64,000 nt of DNA from an uncultured Enterorhabdus sp. GTDB lineage: Bacteria > Actinomycetota > Coriobacteriia > Coriobacteriales > Eggerthellaceae. Positions within the stretch are counted from its first letter, which is position 1, and every line of letters begins with the position of its first letter. A model generated the notes under the pieces. The model worked only from the letters and a program-made list of their open reading frames with translations, ran no database searches and had not been told where the DNA came from. The stretch covers positions 51,732 to 115,731 of the forward strand of contig CANSES010000001.1 in the NCBI GenBank assembly GCA_947645965.1. The letters run 5' to 3'. The position numbers and the translations under genes were made by a program. This document shows, in pieces, positions 8,002-17,982 of this stretch.

Positions 8002-9687
8002 GTGGAACTGAATCGTCGAGACTTTCTGAAGGGTGCGCTGGCAGTGGGTGCCGTCAGCGCCGCCGGTGCCGGGTTGGCGGCGTGCGCGCCGGCCGGCAAG
8101 GACAACCCGCAGACCGCTGAAACCGGCGGCATCGAGTACCCCGCAGGCCTGCAGGAGAGCGACTTCAAGGAGTCGCCCGTCGAGCTCGCCCCCATCACCG
8201 AATTCGCCGATGAGAAGACCTACGATGTCGTGGTCGTCGGCGCCGGCACCGGCGGCGTGCCGGCGGCCCTGTCCGCCCTCGAGGAGGGCGCGACCGTCGC
8301 CGTGCTCCAGAAGGAGTCGAAGGCCATCGCCCAGGGCGGCACCTGCTCCGGCGTGCTGCTGGACGAGAGCGACGAGCAGGGCGTCATGAACTACATCCAG
8401 GGCTTTCTGGAGGACTGCGGCTGGCGCGCCGACCGCAAGCTGACCGAGACCTACTGCAAGTACTCCGGCGAGGCCATTCGCTGGACCCAGGTGCGCACCG
8501 CCGAGGCCGGCTTCCCGCCCTACACCGTGCGCCCCACGGCCGTCACCGAGTACGAGGACGGCTCGAAGTGCTCCCGCCGTTCCATCATGTTCGGCCCGAA
8601 GCCCTTCAACAACGGCACCATGGTGGAGCACCTGGCCGAGCTGGCCGCCGAGCGCGGCGTGGAGTTCTTCTACTCCACCCCCGGCGTGCAGCTGATCACC
8701 GACGAGTCCGGCACCGTGACCGGCGTTATCGGCAAGAGCGGCAACGACTACATCAAGTTCAACGCCACCAAGGGCGTCATCCTGTCCACCGGTGACTACC
8801 AGAACAATCAGAGCCTCGTGGAGCGCTACTGCCCCGACGTGAAGGACTTCGACCGCAAGCAGAGCGGCAAGACCGGCGACGGCATCCTCATGGCCATGGC
8901 CATCGGCGGCGGCTTCGTGCCCGTGGGGCACTCCCACATGCTGCACGACTTCGACTCCGGCCCCATGTTCAACGAGCCCTTCCTCACCGTGAACGAGAAC
9001 GGCGAGCGCTTCATGAACGAGGACTGCGTGTTCGAGGAGATCAACTGCGTGCTGCGCTATCAGCCGAAGCCCGGCTGGTACTCCCAGATCTTCGATGACG
9101 ACTACGTCGCCCAGGTGACCGAGTGGGGCGGCAAGCCCACCGACAAGGAGAAGATCAAGCCCTACATGCCCGATGTGGAGATGGATCGCTCCGGCGAGAG
9201 CGGCGCCAACGTCATCGAGGGCCTCATCGACACCTACTGCTGCGATACCCTGGACGAGCTGGCCGGCAAGCTGGGCATCCCGGCCGACGCCCTGAAGAAG
9301 TCGGTGGAGCGCTACAACGAGCTGTGCGATGCGGGCTTCGACGCCGACTTCGGCAAGCAGGCCAAGTACCTGAAGAAGATCGAGAAGGCGCCGTTCTGGG
9401 GCATCCACAAGCACGTGCGCGTGTCCGCCCTGTGCGCCGGCGCCACGGTGAACGAGAATTACCAGGCCACCCGCACCGACGGCGAAGTCATCCCCAACCT
9501 GTGGATCACCGGCTTCTCCGCGGGCCAGCTGTGCGGCGCCCCCGACTGGTCCATGTACCAGGGCGGCATGTCCGCCGGTCACTGCATCATGACCGGCCGC
9601 ATCTGCGGTATCCAGGCTGCCACCGGCGGCAAGCTGGAGGCCTCGACCCCCATCACCGAGGCCGACGTGGTGGCCATCTCCGCCTAA
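8002..9687 (+). CDS. Tat-exported FAD-dependent reductase A (fumarate/urocanate reductase-like lipoprotein)
   Basis: 561 residues. The twin-arginine motif NRRDFLKG (4-11), a hydrophobic stretch and a lipobox-like LAAC (Cys28) predict Tat export and lipid anchoring. FAD dinucleotide fold GAGTGG at 80-85. The catalytic half has SHMLHDFDSGPMF and NENGERFMNED, corresponding to the His/Arg region of fumarate-reductase-type enzymes; the FAD_binding_2 C-terminal end follows. No FMN or haem domain is present, so electrons come from another protein. Start is GTG behind AAAGGAGAGGG. Likely an anaerobic respiratory reductase of an organic acceptor; substrate cannot be read from sequence. Confidence 0.85.
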   Translation: MELNRRDFLKGALAVGAVSAAGAGLAACAPAGKDNPQTAETGGIEYPAGLQESDFKESPVELAPITEFADEKTYDVVVVGAGTGGVPAALSALEEGATVAVLQKESKAIAQGGTCSGVLLDESDEQGVMNYIQGFLEDCGWRADRKLTETYCKYSGEAIRWTQVRTAEAGFPPYTVRPTAVTEYEDGSKCSRRSIMFGPKPFNNGTMVEHLAELAAERGVEFFYSTPGVQLITDESGTVTGVIGKSGNDYIKFNATKGVILSTGDYQNNQSLVERYCPDVKDFDRKQSGKTGDGILMAMAIGGGFVPVGHSHMLHDFDSGPMFNEPFLTVNENGERFMNEDCVFEEINCVLRYQPKPGWYSQIFDDDYVAQVTEWGGKPTDKEKIKPYMPDVEMDRSGESGANVIEGLIDTYCCDTLDELAGKLGIPADALKKSVERYNELCDAGFDADFGKQAKYLKKIEKAPFWGIHKHVRVSALCAGATVNENYQATRTDGEVIPNLWITGFSAGQLCGAPDWSMYQGGMSAGHCIMTGRICGIQAATGGKLEASTPITEADVVAISA

Positions 9688-9708
9688 GGCCGCTTCCGCT
9701 TCGCAGAA

Positions 9709-9751
9709 AGGGCGGGGGCCCGACTCCCACAGGATGTCGGGCCCCCGCCCT
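9709..9751. terminator. Long GC hairpin after flavoreductase A
   Basis: AGGGCGGGGGCCCGAC pairs perfectly with GTCGGGCCCCCGCCCT around an 11-base loop, 21 bp past the stop. There is no T tract. Confidence 0.6.
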
Positions 9752-9770
9752 GGAAAACCCACCCTCCCCT

Positions 9771-9803
9771 GCGCCCCGCACCCCTCCCGGCGGGGCGCCT
9801 TTT
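9771..9803 (+). terminator. Intrinsic terminator for flavoreductase A
   Basis: GCGCCCCGC, a 10-base loop, GCGGGGCGC, then CTTTT. It is the second hairpin in a row downstream of the gene. Confidence 0.65.
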
Positions 9804-9835
9804 GCACGAGAGGGCATGCGGGGCGAACGCCCCTC

Positions 9836-10510
9836 TTACTCCGGGTCGCCGAACAGGGCGAACACGCGGCGGCGCTCGGCGCCGATGGTGGTGAGGCTGT
9901 TGTGGCCCGGCAGCACAGCGGTGTCATCGGGCAGGGCCGCCAGCTTCTTCAGCGAGGCGCGCATCTCGTCCATGGAGCCGCCCTCGAAGTCGGTGCGGCC
10001 GATGGACCCGCAGAACAGCGTGTCGCCGGATACCAGCACCGGCAGCCCCTCGGGATGGTTGCCGAACTGCGGGATGTTGAACAGGCAGATGGAGCCCTTG
10101 GTGTGGCCCGGGGTCTCGATGACCTTCCATTTCATGTTCCCGATCTCCACCACATCGCCGTGGGCCACGGTGCGATCCACCGGGCAGGGCGTCGGGTCGT
10201 CGTCCACCACATTAGCGGCCGGATCCTCGATAGTCGGCGCCTCGATGGCCGAGGCGATCACCGGCGCGCCGGTGGCCTCGCGCAGGGCCGCGGCGGCCCC
10301 CACGTGATCAGAGTGGCCGTGGGTCAGCACGATGGCATCCAGTTTCACCCCCTCCAGGGCCGCCAGGATCTTATCCACGTTGCAGCTCGGATCCACCACC
10401 ATGGTGCCCTCGCCGTCGGAGATGATGTACACGTTGTTCGCCAGAAAGCCCACGATCAGATACTTCACATCGACGCACAAGCCGCTGACCTCGTACAAGT
10501 TAGTTGCCAT
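9836..10510 (-). CDS. MBL-fold metallo-hydrolase (glyoxalase II-like)
   Basis: 224 residues. The zinc signature THGHSDH at 63-69, later ETPGHTKG (~131), SGDTLF (~161) and PGHN (~201) give the complete ligand set of a two-metal MBL hydrolase. The size and layout match glyoxalase II-like thioester hydrolases; the exact substrate is not evident. The ATG at 10510 lies 3 bp from the rel stop, and its ribosome site AAAGGA overlaps the end of rel, so it is translationally close-coupled to the alarmone gene. Confidence 0.85.
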   Translation of the reverse strand: MATNLYEVSGLCVDVKYLIVGFLANNVYIISDGEGTMVVDPSCNVDKILAALEGVKLDAIVLTHGHSDHVGAAAALREATGAPVIASAIEAPTIEDPAANVVDDDPTPCPVDRTVAHGDVVEIGNMKWKVIETPGHTKGSICLFNIPQFGNHPEGLPVLVSGDTLFCGSIGRTDFEGGSMDEMRASLKKLAALPDDTAVLPGHNSLTTIGAERRRVFALFGDPE

Positions 10511-10513
10511 TGC

Positions 10514-12898
10514 CTATCCTTTCTTCGTTGCGCCCTGAGGCATCATGCGCCGGGCGTCGAACACGCCGTCCACGTCGGACAGGCGCTTGGTCACGCGCTC
10601 GATGACCGTCAGGTCGGACACCTGGAACAGAAAGCGCATCTCGACCATACCATCGCGGTGGGTGGTCGTGTTGCACGACAGCACGTTTGCTCCCATTTCG
10701 GAAATAACCCGGGTCACGTCCAACAGCAGGTTCATGCGGTCCAGGGCCTCGATGAAGATCTCCACCTGGTAGCTGGCCGCCGCCGAGGGCGTGCCCTCCC
10801 ATTCCACCTCGATGATGCGCTCGGGGTGGCGCTTCAGATCCAGCGCGTTGGGGCAATCGGCCCGGTGCACCGACACGCCGCGCCCGCGGGTCACGAACCC
10901 CAAGATGTCGTCGCCGGGCACGGGGTTGCAGCAGCGCGACAGGCGCACGAGCACATCGTCGACGCCCTTCACCACGATGCCCTGGGACGTGTGGGTCTCG
11001 TGCTTCTTCGGCCGCTTCACGCTCGTGAGCATGGGGGCCATAATGCCCGTGGACGACGCCGAGGTGCCCACCGTGGGCTTGTCGGCCTCTTCGTTGCCCT
11101 TGTCCACCAGAATCTTCAACAGGCGGTTGCTCACGTGCTGAGCCCGTTCCTTGCCGGCGCCCACCTGCACGAACATATCGTCGGGGTCCTTGAAGCCCAT
11201 GGACTCGGCCACCAGCTTCAAGGCGCGCAGCGACTGGGCGTTGGAGATGCCCAGGCCGTGCTTGCGCATCTCGCGGGCCAGCATGTCGCGGCCCATCTGC
11301 AGATCGTCGGAGCGGGTCACCTTCGAGAAGTAGGAGCGGATCTTGCTGCGGGCGCTGGGCGTCTTCACCAGGTTCAGCCAGTCGCGGGAGGGCCCGGCGC
11401 TCTTCTGGGTGAGCACCTCCACGCGATCGCCCACCTGCAGCTGGTAGGACAGAGGCACGATGGAGCCGTTCACCTTCGCACCCACGCAGTGGTTGCCCAC
11501 CTCGGTGTGGATGGCGTAGGCGAAGTCGATGGGCGTGGATCCGGCGCGCAAGCTCATGACCTCGCCCTTCGGCGTGAACACGAACACCTCGGTGTTGTCC
11601 AGGTCCATCTTCAGCGATTTCAAAAACTCGCGGGAGTCCTCGGTCTCGTCCTGCCAGTCCACCATCTGGCGCAGCCACGCCAGCTGGGAATCCAGGCTGT
11701 CCTTGCCGCCGGGGCGCGAGGCGCCGGTCTCCTTGTAGCGCCAGTGGGCCGCCACGCCGTATTCGGAGTTGCGGTGCATCTCCTCGGTGCGGATCTGCAC
11801 CTCCAAAGGACGTCCCGCCGGGCCCATGACCGTGGTGTGCAGCGACTGGTACATGTTGAACTTCGGCATGGCGATGTAGTCTTTGAAGCGCCCGGGCATG
11901 GGGTGCCACAGGGTGTGCACCGCGCCCAGGGCCGAGTAGCAGTCCTTCACCGAGGTGGTGATGATGCGCACGGCGATGAGGTCGTAGATCTCGGAGAAGC
12001 CCTTGCCCTTCTTCGTCATCTTCTGGTAGATGGAGTACAGGTGCTTGGGGCGGCCCATGATCTGGGCCGTGATGCCCAGCTTGCCCATCTCCTCGTGGAG
12101 CACATCGATGACGTCGGCCAGGTACTTCTCGCGCTCGGTGCGCGACTCGGTGACCATGCGGGACACCTGCTTGTACTTGTTGGGCTCCAGGTAGAAGAAC
12201 GACAGGTCCTCCAGCTCCCACTTGATGGAGTTGATGCCCAGACGGTGCGCGATGGGCGCATAGATCTCCAGGGTCTCGCGAGCCTTGAAGATGCGGCGGT
12301 CCTCGCGCAGGGCGGCCAGGGTGCGCATGTTGTGCAGGCGGTCGGCCAGCTTGATCACGATGACGCGGATGTCCTTGGACATGGCCACGAACATCTTGCG
12401 GATGGTGGCGGCCTGCTCGTCGGTGAGGCTCTCCACCTCGATGCGGGTGATCTTGGTGACGCCCTCCACGAGCGCGCGCACCTGGGCGTTGAAGGTCTTC
12501 TCCACCTCCTCGGCGGTCACCTTCGTGTCCTCCACGGTGTCGTGAAGCAAGGCCGCGGCGATGGTCTCGGCGTCCATGCGCAGATCGGCCAGGATGATGC
12601 CCACCTCGATGGGGTGGATGATGAAAGGCTCGCCGGACTTGCGGCACTGGCCCGCGTGGGCCCGGGCTGCGAACTCGAAGGCGCGCTCGAGCATGGCCTC
12701 CTCGTCGGCGTCCATGTAGGCTGCCGTGAGCCGTGCCAGTTCGGCGAAGCGGCCCTCGGGCGTGGAAGCGGCCGAGGCGGCGGACTGGCCCGTGGGGTCG
12801 GGGCGGCCAAGCAGCGCGTCGACGGTCTGCTTCGTCGCCGCCCCGCTCGCCGCGGCCGGAGCCGCACAGGCGTTGATATCTTCCTTGTCGGCGCTCAC
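10514..12898 (-). CDS. rel: Bifunctional (p)ppGpp synthetase/hydrolase (Rel/Spo)
   Basis: 794 residues from GTG at 12898, preferred because GAAGGGAGG lies 6 bp upstream; a TTG at 12931 would extend it with a poor site. The HD hydrolase domain has HDTVED near residue 119 and DRLHNMRTL. The synthetase has RFKD (an RXKD motif, seen in bifunctional enzymes) near 336 and QIRT. TGS domain ~435-495 and C-terminal ACT ~705-785. It makes and degrades the stringent-response alarmone. The MBL gene follows in the same operon. The N-terminal ~55 residues are low-complexity. Confidence 0.96.
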   Translation of the reverse strand: MSADKEDINACAAPAAASGAATKQTVDALLGRPDPTGQSAASAASTPEGRFAELARLTAAYMDADEEAMLERAFEFAARAHAGQCRKSGEPFIIHPIEVGIILADLRMDAETIAAALLHDTVEDTKVTAEEVEKTFNAQVRALVEGVTKITRIEVESLTDEQAATIRKMFVAMSKDIRVIVIKLADRLHNMRTLAALREDRRIFKARETLEIYAPIAHRLGINSIKWELEDLSFFYLEPNKYKQVSRMVTESRTEREKYLADVIDVLHEEMGKLGITAQIMGRPKHLYSIYQKMTKKGKGFSEIYDLIAVRIITTSVKDCYSALGAVHTLWHPMPGRFKDYIAMPKFNMYQSLHTTVMGPAGRPLEVQIRTEEMHRNSEYGVAAHWRYKETGASRPGGKDSLDSQLAWLRQMVDWQDETEDSREFLKSLKMDLDNTEVFVFTPKGEVMSLRAGSTPIDFAYAIHTEVGNHCVGAKVNGSIVPLSYQLQVGDRVEVLTQKSAGPSRDWLNLVKTPSARSKIRSYFSKVTRSDDLQMGRDMLAREMRKHGLGISNAQSLRALKLVAESMGFKDPDDMFVQVGAGKERAQHVSNRLLKILVDKGNEEADKPTVGTSASSTGIMAPMLTSVKRPKKHETHTSQGIVVKGVDDVLVRLSRCCNPVPGDDILGFVTRGRGVSVHRADCPNALDLKRHPERIIEVEWEGTPSAAASYQVEIFIEALDRMNLLLDVTRVISEMGANVLSCNTTTHRDGMVEMRFLFQVSDLTVIERVTKRLSDVDGVFDARRMMPQGATKKG

Positions 12899-12972
12899 CG
12901 GCGCCTCCCTTCTCCTGCCCAACGACCGCAAAGGCCGTCTTGCTTGTTCGTCTGTCCCGCGAGCGCATCCCC

Positions 12973-12997
12973 GTAGGGGCGGGCCTCAGCCCGCCCG
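12973..12997 (+). repeat. GTAGGGG palindromic repeat, copy 4
   Basis: GTAGGGGCGGGCCTCAGCCC then GCCCG, between the recJ-type gene end and rel. A partial minus-strand GTAGGGACG supplies the stop of the upstream gene at 13031. Confidence 0.72.
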
Positions 12998-13030
12998 CAA
13001 CCGCCATGGGCTCGCGGCGCGCCCGCGTCC

Positions 13031-16000
13031 CTACCGGCCGGGGCGATCCCGCGGCACGATGGGGTGCGACAGGTGCACGGTGAGCCCCTGGGCGTCCTGG
13101 CCCAGGGCCCAGCGGCAGAAGCCCCCGAAGCCGTCCCGCTCGTCGAGCCCCTCGCGGTAGCGCACCGAGTCGGTCAGCTCCACCTTCGACGCCTCTTCCC
13201 GCACGCGCACCCACAGCGCCGGGCGCCCCGCCTCGTACACGGTGCGCGTCTCGATGAGCCCCAGCTCGCGGAAGACCGCCAGACCGCAGGCGGCCGCCGT
13301 GGGGCTCACGGCGCGGAAGTTGTCCGACGCCGCGTGGGCCAGGTCGGCCTCCCCCACGCAGAAGTAGTCGCCATCGCACTGGCGCTGCAAGCTGCGCAGG
13401 CGACGGTACACCTGGGCCATCACGTCGTGGTCGGGCGTGGCCTCGGCCAGGATGCGCTCGTTCAAGGCCGCATCGCCCCGCCCGTACAGCAGGTGCACCC
13501 AGGCGGGCTGGCCGTCGCGACCGGCCCGACCGCTCATCTGGTTGAACTCCACGTCGCTGAAGGGCAGATGATACAGCACCACGTGGCGGATGTTGGGGAT
13601 ATCCACCCCTTCCCCAAAGGCCGAGGTGGCCACGAGCACCTTCAAGTCGTCGTTGCGGAACAGCGCCTCGATGCGCTTGCGCTCATCGCGGGACAGCCCC
13701 GCGTTGTAGAAGCCGATCATGCAGGCCAGCTGGGGCACGCGGCGACGCAACTGACGCGCCAGGGCCACGGAATGCTCGCGGGAGTTCACGTAGATGACGG
13801 TCTTCTCGCCCCGGGCGATCAGGGTGGCCAGGTAGTCGTCGCGATGCGCGATGTTGCGCTGGTCGTCCACGAACAGGTTGTCGCGGCCGGTCTCGTCGAT
13901 GACCGACTCGCGCACGGGCAGCACTTCCCCGATGTCGTCGGCGATGGCGTCGTTGGCCGTGGCCGTCACGGCCAGCACCGTGGGCGCCCCCAGGCGCGCG
14001 AGCGCATGGCCCAGCTGCGTGTAGGCCACGCGCTGGCCGGCCTTGGCCTGGCCGATGTGATGGGCCTCGTCCACCACCACGAACTTGATGCGCCCCGAGA
14101 CAGCGAACTCGTCCACGTGGAACATGAGGTACTCCGGGGTGGTCAGCACGATATCCAGTGTGCCGTCGGCCAGGCCGGCGTACACGCGCTCCCGTTCCTC
14201 CGGCGTGCTCTCACCGGTGACGACGGCGCTGGCAATGCCGAAGCGCTCCAGACTCGCCCGCAGATGGAACACCTGGTCGGCGATGAGCGCGCGCAGCGGG
14301 TAGATGAACAGGCTCGCATCACGGCGCGTCAGGGCCTGCACGGCGGCGTGCACCTGGAAGCACAGCGACTTGCCGCGGCCCGTGGCCATCACAGCGAAGG
14401 TGGACTGGCCTGCCCGCAGCGCATCCAGGATCTGGCGCTGGGCCGGATGCAGCGGCGCCTCGCCGATGATGGCGGCCACCACGGCCGCCTCGAGCCCCTC
14501 GGGATCGCGCTCGGCCACGGCCTCCCACCGGCGGCGCAGCGCGGCCAGATCGGGCGTCGGCGCCTCGTCGCCTGCATCCCCGCAGGCATCGGCGCACAGC
14601 ACTTCGTCGGATTCCGCGAACAGATCGGCGAAGAACGACAGGGCATCGGGATCCAGGCAGGCCTCCAGGGCGCAGCAGATGCGCGCGGGGGCGATGGTCT
14701 CCAGCATGGCCTTCACCGAATGCCGCCCGCGCCATTCGTCGATCTGCACGGTGAAGGCGGCGTCCACCACCGCGTCGTTCACCAGAAGCGTGTCGATGGC
14801 GGCGCAGTGGAACATGATGCCGGCCACCGAGGCCCGGCCGTTGGTGAGCGTGCAGGCGAAATGGTCTTTGGTCTGGCCCACGGCCCGGGTGTTCACCAGG
14901 GTCACGCCCTGGGCCAGAAACACCGGCTGGGGGTTCTCCTGGCCGAAGGGGGCCAGACGGTCCACCAGGGCCACGGTGTCCAGGGTCAGCTCGTCCAAAT
15001 GCACGCAGGCGTCCACGGTGGTCAGCGGATGAAACGCGGCCTCGGGCAGCTTCTGCATGTAGGCGTCCAGGCCCTCGGCGAACTTCCGCAGGTTCTTCGT
15101 GGGGATGGTCACGCCCACGGCCGCCCCATGGCCGCCGAAGCGGGTGGTCAGGTGCGAGAGCGACTCCACGGCCTCGAACAAATTCACGTTGCCCACCGAC
15201 CGGCCCGACCCGCGGGCCTCGTCGCCGTCCACGGTGAACAGCAGCGACGGCACCCCGTAGGTGTTCACGAGGCGGGAGGCCACGATGCCCTTCACGCCCT
15301 CGTGCCAGCCCTCGCCGGCCACCACGAGCGCCCGCTGGCCGTGGTAGGTCTCGGCGGCCTGGGCCTTCGCGATGTCGGACAGCTCGGCCTCGATGGCACG
15401 GCGCTGGTTGTTCACCTCTTCCAAGGCCTCGGCCATGGTGCAGCAGTCGGCGTAGTTGTCGCACATCAGCAGATCGAGGGCCAGATCGGCGTTCCCCATG
15501 CGCCCGGCCGCATTCAAGCGGGGAATGAGCGAGAACGACAGGTTCGTGGCCGTGAGCGCCTTGCCCACCTGCCCCGTGGTGGCCAGAAGCGCCGCGATGC
15601 AGGGGCGCGGGTTCGCGTTCATGCGAGCCAGGCCGTCGGCCACGAGCGCTCGGTTCTCGTCGCGCATGGGCATGAGATCGGCCACCGTGCCCAAGGTGGC
15701 GAAGTCGGTGTAACTGCGCCACAGGTGCGGGAATCCCAGGCGCGCGCCCAGCATCTGCACCAGCTTCAGGGCCACGCCCACCCCGGCCAAAATGGCGCTC
15801 GGGCAACCGGGCTCCATCTTCGGGTCGGCCACGCACACGTTCTCGGGCACCAGATCGGCGGCTTCGTGGTGGTCGGTGATGTACACCTCGATGCCGGCCT
15901 TCACGATCTCGGCCACCTCGTGCTTGCAGGCGATGCCACAGTCCACGGTGACGATCACGTCGGGAGCCAGCGCGCGCACGCGCTCGAAGGCGGCGGCGGT

Positions 16001-16369
16001 GATGCCGTAACCCTCGTCGAAGCGGTGCGGAATGAAGGGGAAGGCGCAGCCGCCCAAAGCCCGCAGACCGCGGGTGAGCACCGTGGTGGCCGAGATGCCG
16101 TCCAGATCGAAGTCGCCGAAGACCACGATGCGCTTCTTGGCCGCCAGGGCCGCCTGCAGACCGTCGGCCACCTCGGCCAGGCCGGGGATGTCGTAGGGAT
16201 TCAGCCAGTCGCGATCGAGCGAGGGGGAGAGGAAGCGCTTGGCGGCGCGCACCGTGGTGATGCCGCGAGCCACAAGCGTCGTCGCGATGAAGCGGGGCAG
16301 ACTGAGGTCGTGCTGCAAACGCGCGACGATGGCGGGGTCGGTCTCCCGGATACTGAACTGCGCGGTCAT
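13031..16369 (-). CDS. recJ: RecJ exonuclease fused to a RecQ-like helicase
   Basis: 1112 residues, about twice a normal RecJ. Residues 1-~560 are RecJ: GDFDLDG (85-91), VDCGI (~142) and TDHH (165-168), then DHHA1 GEGWHEGVKGIVASRL (~350) and GGHGAAVG, then an OB-like part. Residues ~640-1000 are a superfamily 2 RecQ-like helicase: Walker A ATGRGKS (~660), DEAHH (~768), TATAN, and motif VI MSGRAGRDGQ (~946). A RecJ-like C-terminal segment (residues ~1000-1112, SVRYREG) ends it. RecJ degrades 5' ssDNA that RecQ unwinds in RecF-pathway repair, so the fusion joins partners. Both active sites look intact. Confidence 0.9.
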   Translation of the reverse strand: MTAQFSIRETDPAIVARLQHDLSLPRFIATTLVARGITTVRAAKRFLSPSLDRDWLNPYDIPGLAEVADGLQAALAAKKRIVVFGDFDLDGISATTVLTRGLRALGGCAFPFIPHRFDEGYGITAAAFERVRALAPDVIVTVDCGIACKHEVAEIVKAGIEVYITDHHEAADLVPENVCVADPKMEPGCPSAILAGVGVALKLVQMLGARLGFPHLWRSYTDFATLGTVADLMPMRDENRALVADGLARMNANPRPCIAALLATTGQVGKALTATNLSFSLIPRLNAAGRMGNADLALDLLMCDNYADCCTMAEALEEVNNQRRAIEAELSDIAKAQAAETYHGQRALVVAGEGWHEGVKGIVASRLVNTYGVPSLLFTVDGDEARGSGRSVGNVNLFEAVESLSHLTTRFGGHGAAVGVTIPTKNLRKFAEGLDAYMQKLPEAAFHPLTTVDACVHLDELTLDTVALVDRLAPFGQENPQPVFLAQGVTLVNTRAVGQTKDHFACTLTNGRASVAGIMFHCAAIDTLLVNDAVVDAAFTVQIDEWRGRHSVKAMLETIAPARICCALEACLDPDALSFFADLFAESDEVLCADACGDAGDEAPTPDLAALRRRWEAVAERDPEGLEAAVVAAIIGEAPLHPAQRQILDALRAGQSTFAVMATGRGKSLCFQVHAAVQALTRRDASLFIYPLRALIADQVFHLRASLERFGIASAVVTGESTPEERERVYAGLADGTLDIVLTTPEYLMFHVDEFAVSGRIKFVVVDEAHHIGQAKAGQRVAYTQLGHALARLGAPTVLAVTATANDAIADDIGEVLPVRESVIDETGRDNLFVDDQRNIAHRDDYLATLIARGEKTVIYVNSREHSVALARQLRRRVPQLACMIGFYNAGLSRDERKRIEALFRNDDLKVLVATSAFGEGVDIPNIRHVVLYHLPFSDVEFNQMSGRAGRDGQPAWVHLLYGRGDAALNERILAEATPDHDVMAQVYRRLRSLQRQCDGDYFCVGEADLAHAASDNFRAVSPTAAACGLAVFRELGLIETRTVYEAGRPALWVRVREEASKVELTDSVRYREGLDERDGFGGFCRWALGQDAQGLTVHLSHPIVPRDRPGR

Positions 16370-16563
16370 ACTATGCGGCTACCTTACATGCAAATGTCCT
16401 TGTTTTTCAAGAACCATTCTCGCACAAACGGCCCCCAGTGTCACCGCCAGAAACCAAACCCGCCCTCCACGACACATCATCTTACTTTTCTGGCACAAAA
16501 TGCCGCTTTGGTTCCCCCGATCAAGCGCAAGGCATCGCGGCCGAGTGCCACGCTCGGGCCGCT

Positions 16564-17220
16564 CTACCGATTGTCCACCTTCTCGGGGTACAGGTCGTGG
16601 TTGGCCAGGCGCTGCCAGGCCACTTCCTCCCAGCGCGTGCCGGGGCGGCCGTAGTTGCAGTAGGGATCGATGGAAATGCCGCCGCGGGGCGTGAACTTGC
16701 CCCAGACCTCGATGTACTTCGGGTCCATCAGCGCAATGAGGTCCTTCATGATGATGTTCATGCAGTCCTCGTGGAAGTCACCGTGGTTGCGGAAGCTGAA
16801 CAGGTACAGCTTGAGGCTCTTGGATTCCACCATCAGCTCGCCCGGCACATAGGAGATGTAAATGGTGGCGAAGTCTGGCTGGCCCGTGATGGGACACAGG
16901 CTCGTGAACTCGGGGCAGTTGAACTTCACGAAGTAGTCGTTGCCCGGGTGCTTGTTGACAAACGTCTCCAGCACCGAGGGATCGTAGTCGGTCGGATAGC
17001 GCGTGCCCTGGCTGCCCAGGTGGGTGACGCCGCCCTCGCGGGTCTCGTCCTCGTCGCGGCCCGCGCTGGGGCCGGCGACGGCTTCCCCCGCCGTGCGCTT
17101 CAGATGGGCGGCCACCGCGGCCAGGGCGGAACTGTCCACCGAGCCTTCCGCGGCCGGGTTCTCGGGAACGTCGTGCTTCTCGTCGCCGAACAGGGCTTCG
17201 GCCATTTCCAGGGGTTTCAA
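16564..17220 (-). CDS. queF: NADPH-dependent preQ0 reductase (preQ1 synthase)
   Basis: 218 residues. The core matches the single-domain (YkvM) QueF very closely: [19 protein letters not shown] carries the nucleophilic Cys, [16 protein letters not shown] and FHEDC bind NADPH/substrate, and [11 protein letters not shown] ends it. It reduces preQ0 to preQ1 for queuosine. An N-terminal extension of ~60 low-complexity residues is unusual against ~165 in Bacillus. Start is TTG at 17220 behind AAAGGA; ATG at 17205 is an alternative. Last gene of queD-E-C-F. Confidence 0.96.
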   Translation of the reverse strand: MKPLEMAEALFGDEKHDVPENPAAEGSVDSSALAAVAAHLKRTAGEAVAGPSAGRDEDETREGGVTHLGSQGTRYPTDYDPSVLETFVNKHPGNDYFVKFNCPEFTSLCPITGQPDFATIYISYVPGELMVESKSLKLYLFSFRNHGDFHEDCMNIIMKDLIALMDPKYIEVWGKFTPRGGISIDPYCNYGRPGTRWEEVAWQRLANHDLYPEKVDNR

Positions 17221-17280
17221 GGGTGGTTCCTTTCTCAGGGCGCCTCTTGGGCACTCGGGGCTTGCAGGCGCGCGGTGTCG

Positions 17281-17982
17281 CTACTCGCCAGAGGTGAGCG
17301 CGGGGTCTTCAGCGTGGTTGGCGGCGAAGGCGGCCGCCCGGTCGAGGCAGGTGGCGCACGCCCCGCAGGGAGTCGCACCGCCCTCGTAACAGGACCAGGT
17401 CAGCTCGTAGGGCACTCCCAGGCGCAGCCCCTCGGCCACGATATCGGCCTTCGACCAGGTTACGAACGGGGCCTCCAAGCGCAGCTCACCGCCGGTGCCC
17501 TCGGCGATGGAGGCGGCCATGGCCTCCACGAACGCCGGCGAGCAATCGGGGTAGGCGGCGCCGGCCCAGTCGTCGTGGTGGGCCCCGTAGAGCACCACCG
17601 AGCAACCCAGAGAAAGGGCCATGGAAGCCGCCGACGACAGAAACAGCCCGTTGCGGAAGGGCACGTAGGTGCTCACGATGCCGTCCTCGGCCGCTTCCTG
17701 CTGCTCCCCGTAGGCACCGGTGGGTACCGCCTCATCGGAGTGAGCCAAAAGCGAGCAGGCGCTGTCGGCGAAGATGGCTCCCAAGTCCAGGAAGCGCTGC
17801 TCCACCCCGTAGTGAGCCGCGACAGCCCGAGCCGCCTCGATCTCGCGGATGTGCTTCTGCCCGTAGCTGATGGACAGGGCGTACACGTTCTCGGCGCCGA
17901 AGCGCTCCACGGCCCCGGCGAGCAGCGTCGTGGAATCCACGCCGCCCGAGCACAGAACAAGGGCCTTTTCCCGATAGCTCAT
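17281..17982 (-). CDS. queC: 7-cyano-7-deazaguanine (preQ0) synthase
   Basis: 233 residues. PP-loop LCSGGVDSTT at 10-19 and the C-terminal zinc site with CYEGGATPCGACATC identify QueC, which makes preQ0 from 7-carboxy-7-deazaguanine, ammonia and ATP. The ATG at 17982 directly abuts the queE stop, so the two are translationally coupled. queF follows after 60 bp. Confidence 0.97.
   Translation of the reverse strand: MSYREKALVLCSGGVDSTTLLAGAVERFGAENVYALSISYGQKHIREIEAARAVAAHYGVEQRFLDLGAIFADSACSLLAHSDEAVPTGAYGEQQEAAEDGIVSTYVPFRNGLFLSSAASMALSLGCSVVLYGAHHDDWAGAAYPDCSPAFVEAMAASIAEGTGGELRLEAPFVTWSKADIVAEGLRLGVPYELTWSCYEGGATPCGACATCLDRAAAFAANHAEDPALTSGE

Noticed and set aside
9734..12976. Open frame of 1080 codons on the plus strand opposite rel and the MBL gene
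   Set aside because: It is the complement of two well-recognised genes, His/Gly/Arg-rich with no domain; long antisense frames are common at this GC content.
13064..16654. Open frame of 1196 codons on the plus strand opposite recJ
   Set aside because: It is an antisense shadow of the RecJ-RecQ fusion, which has complete motifs.
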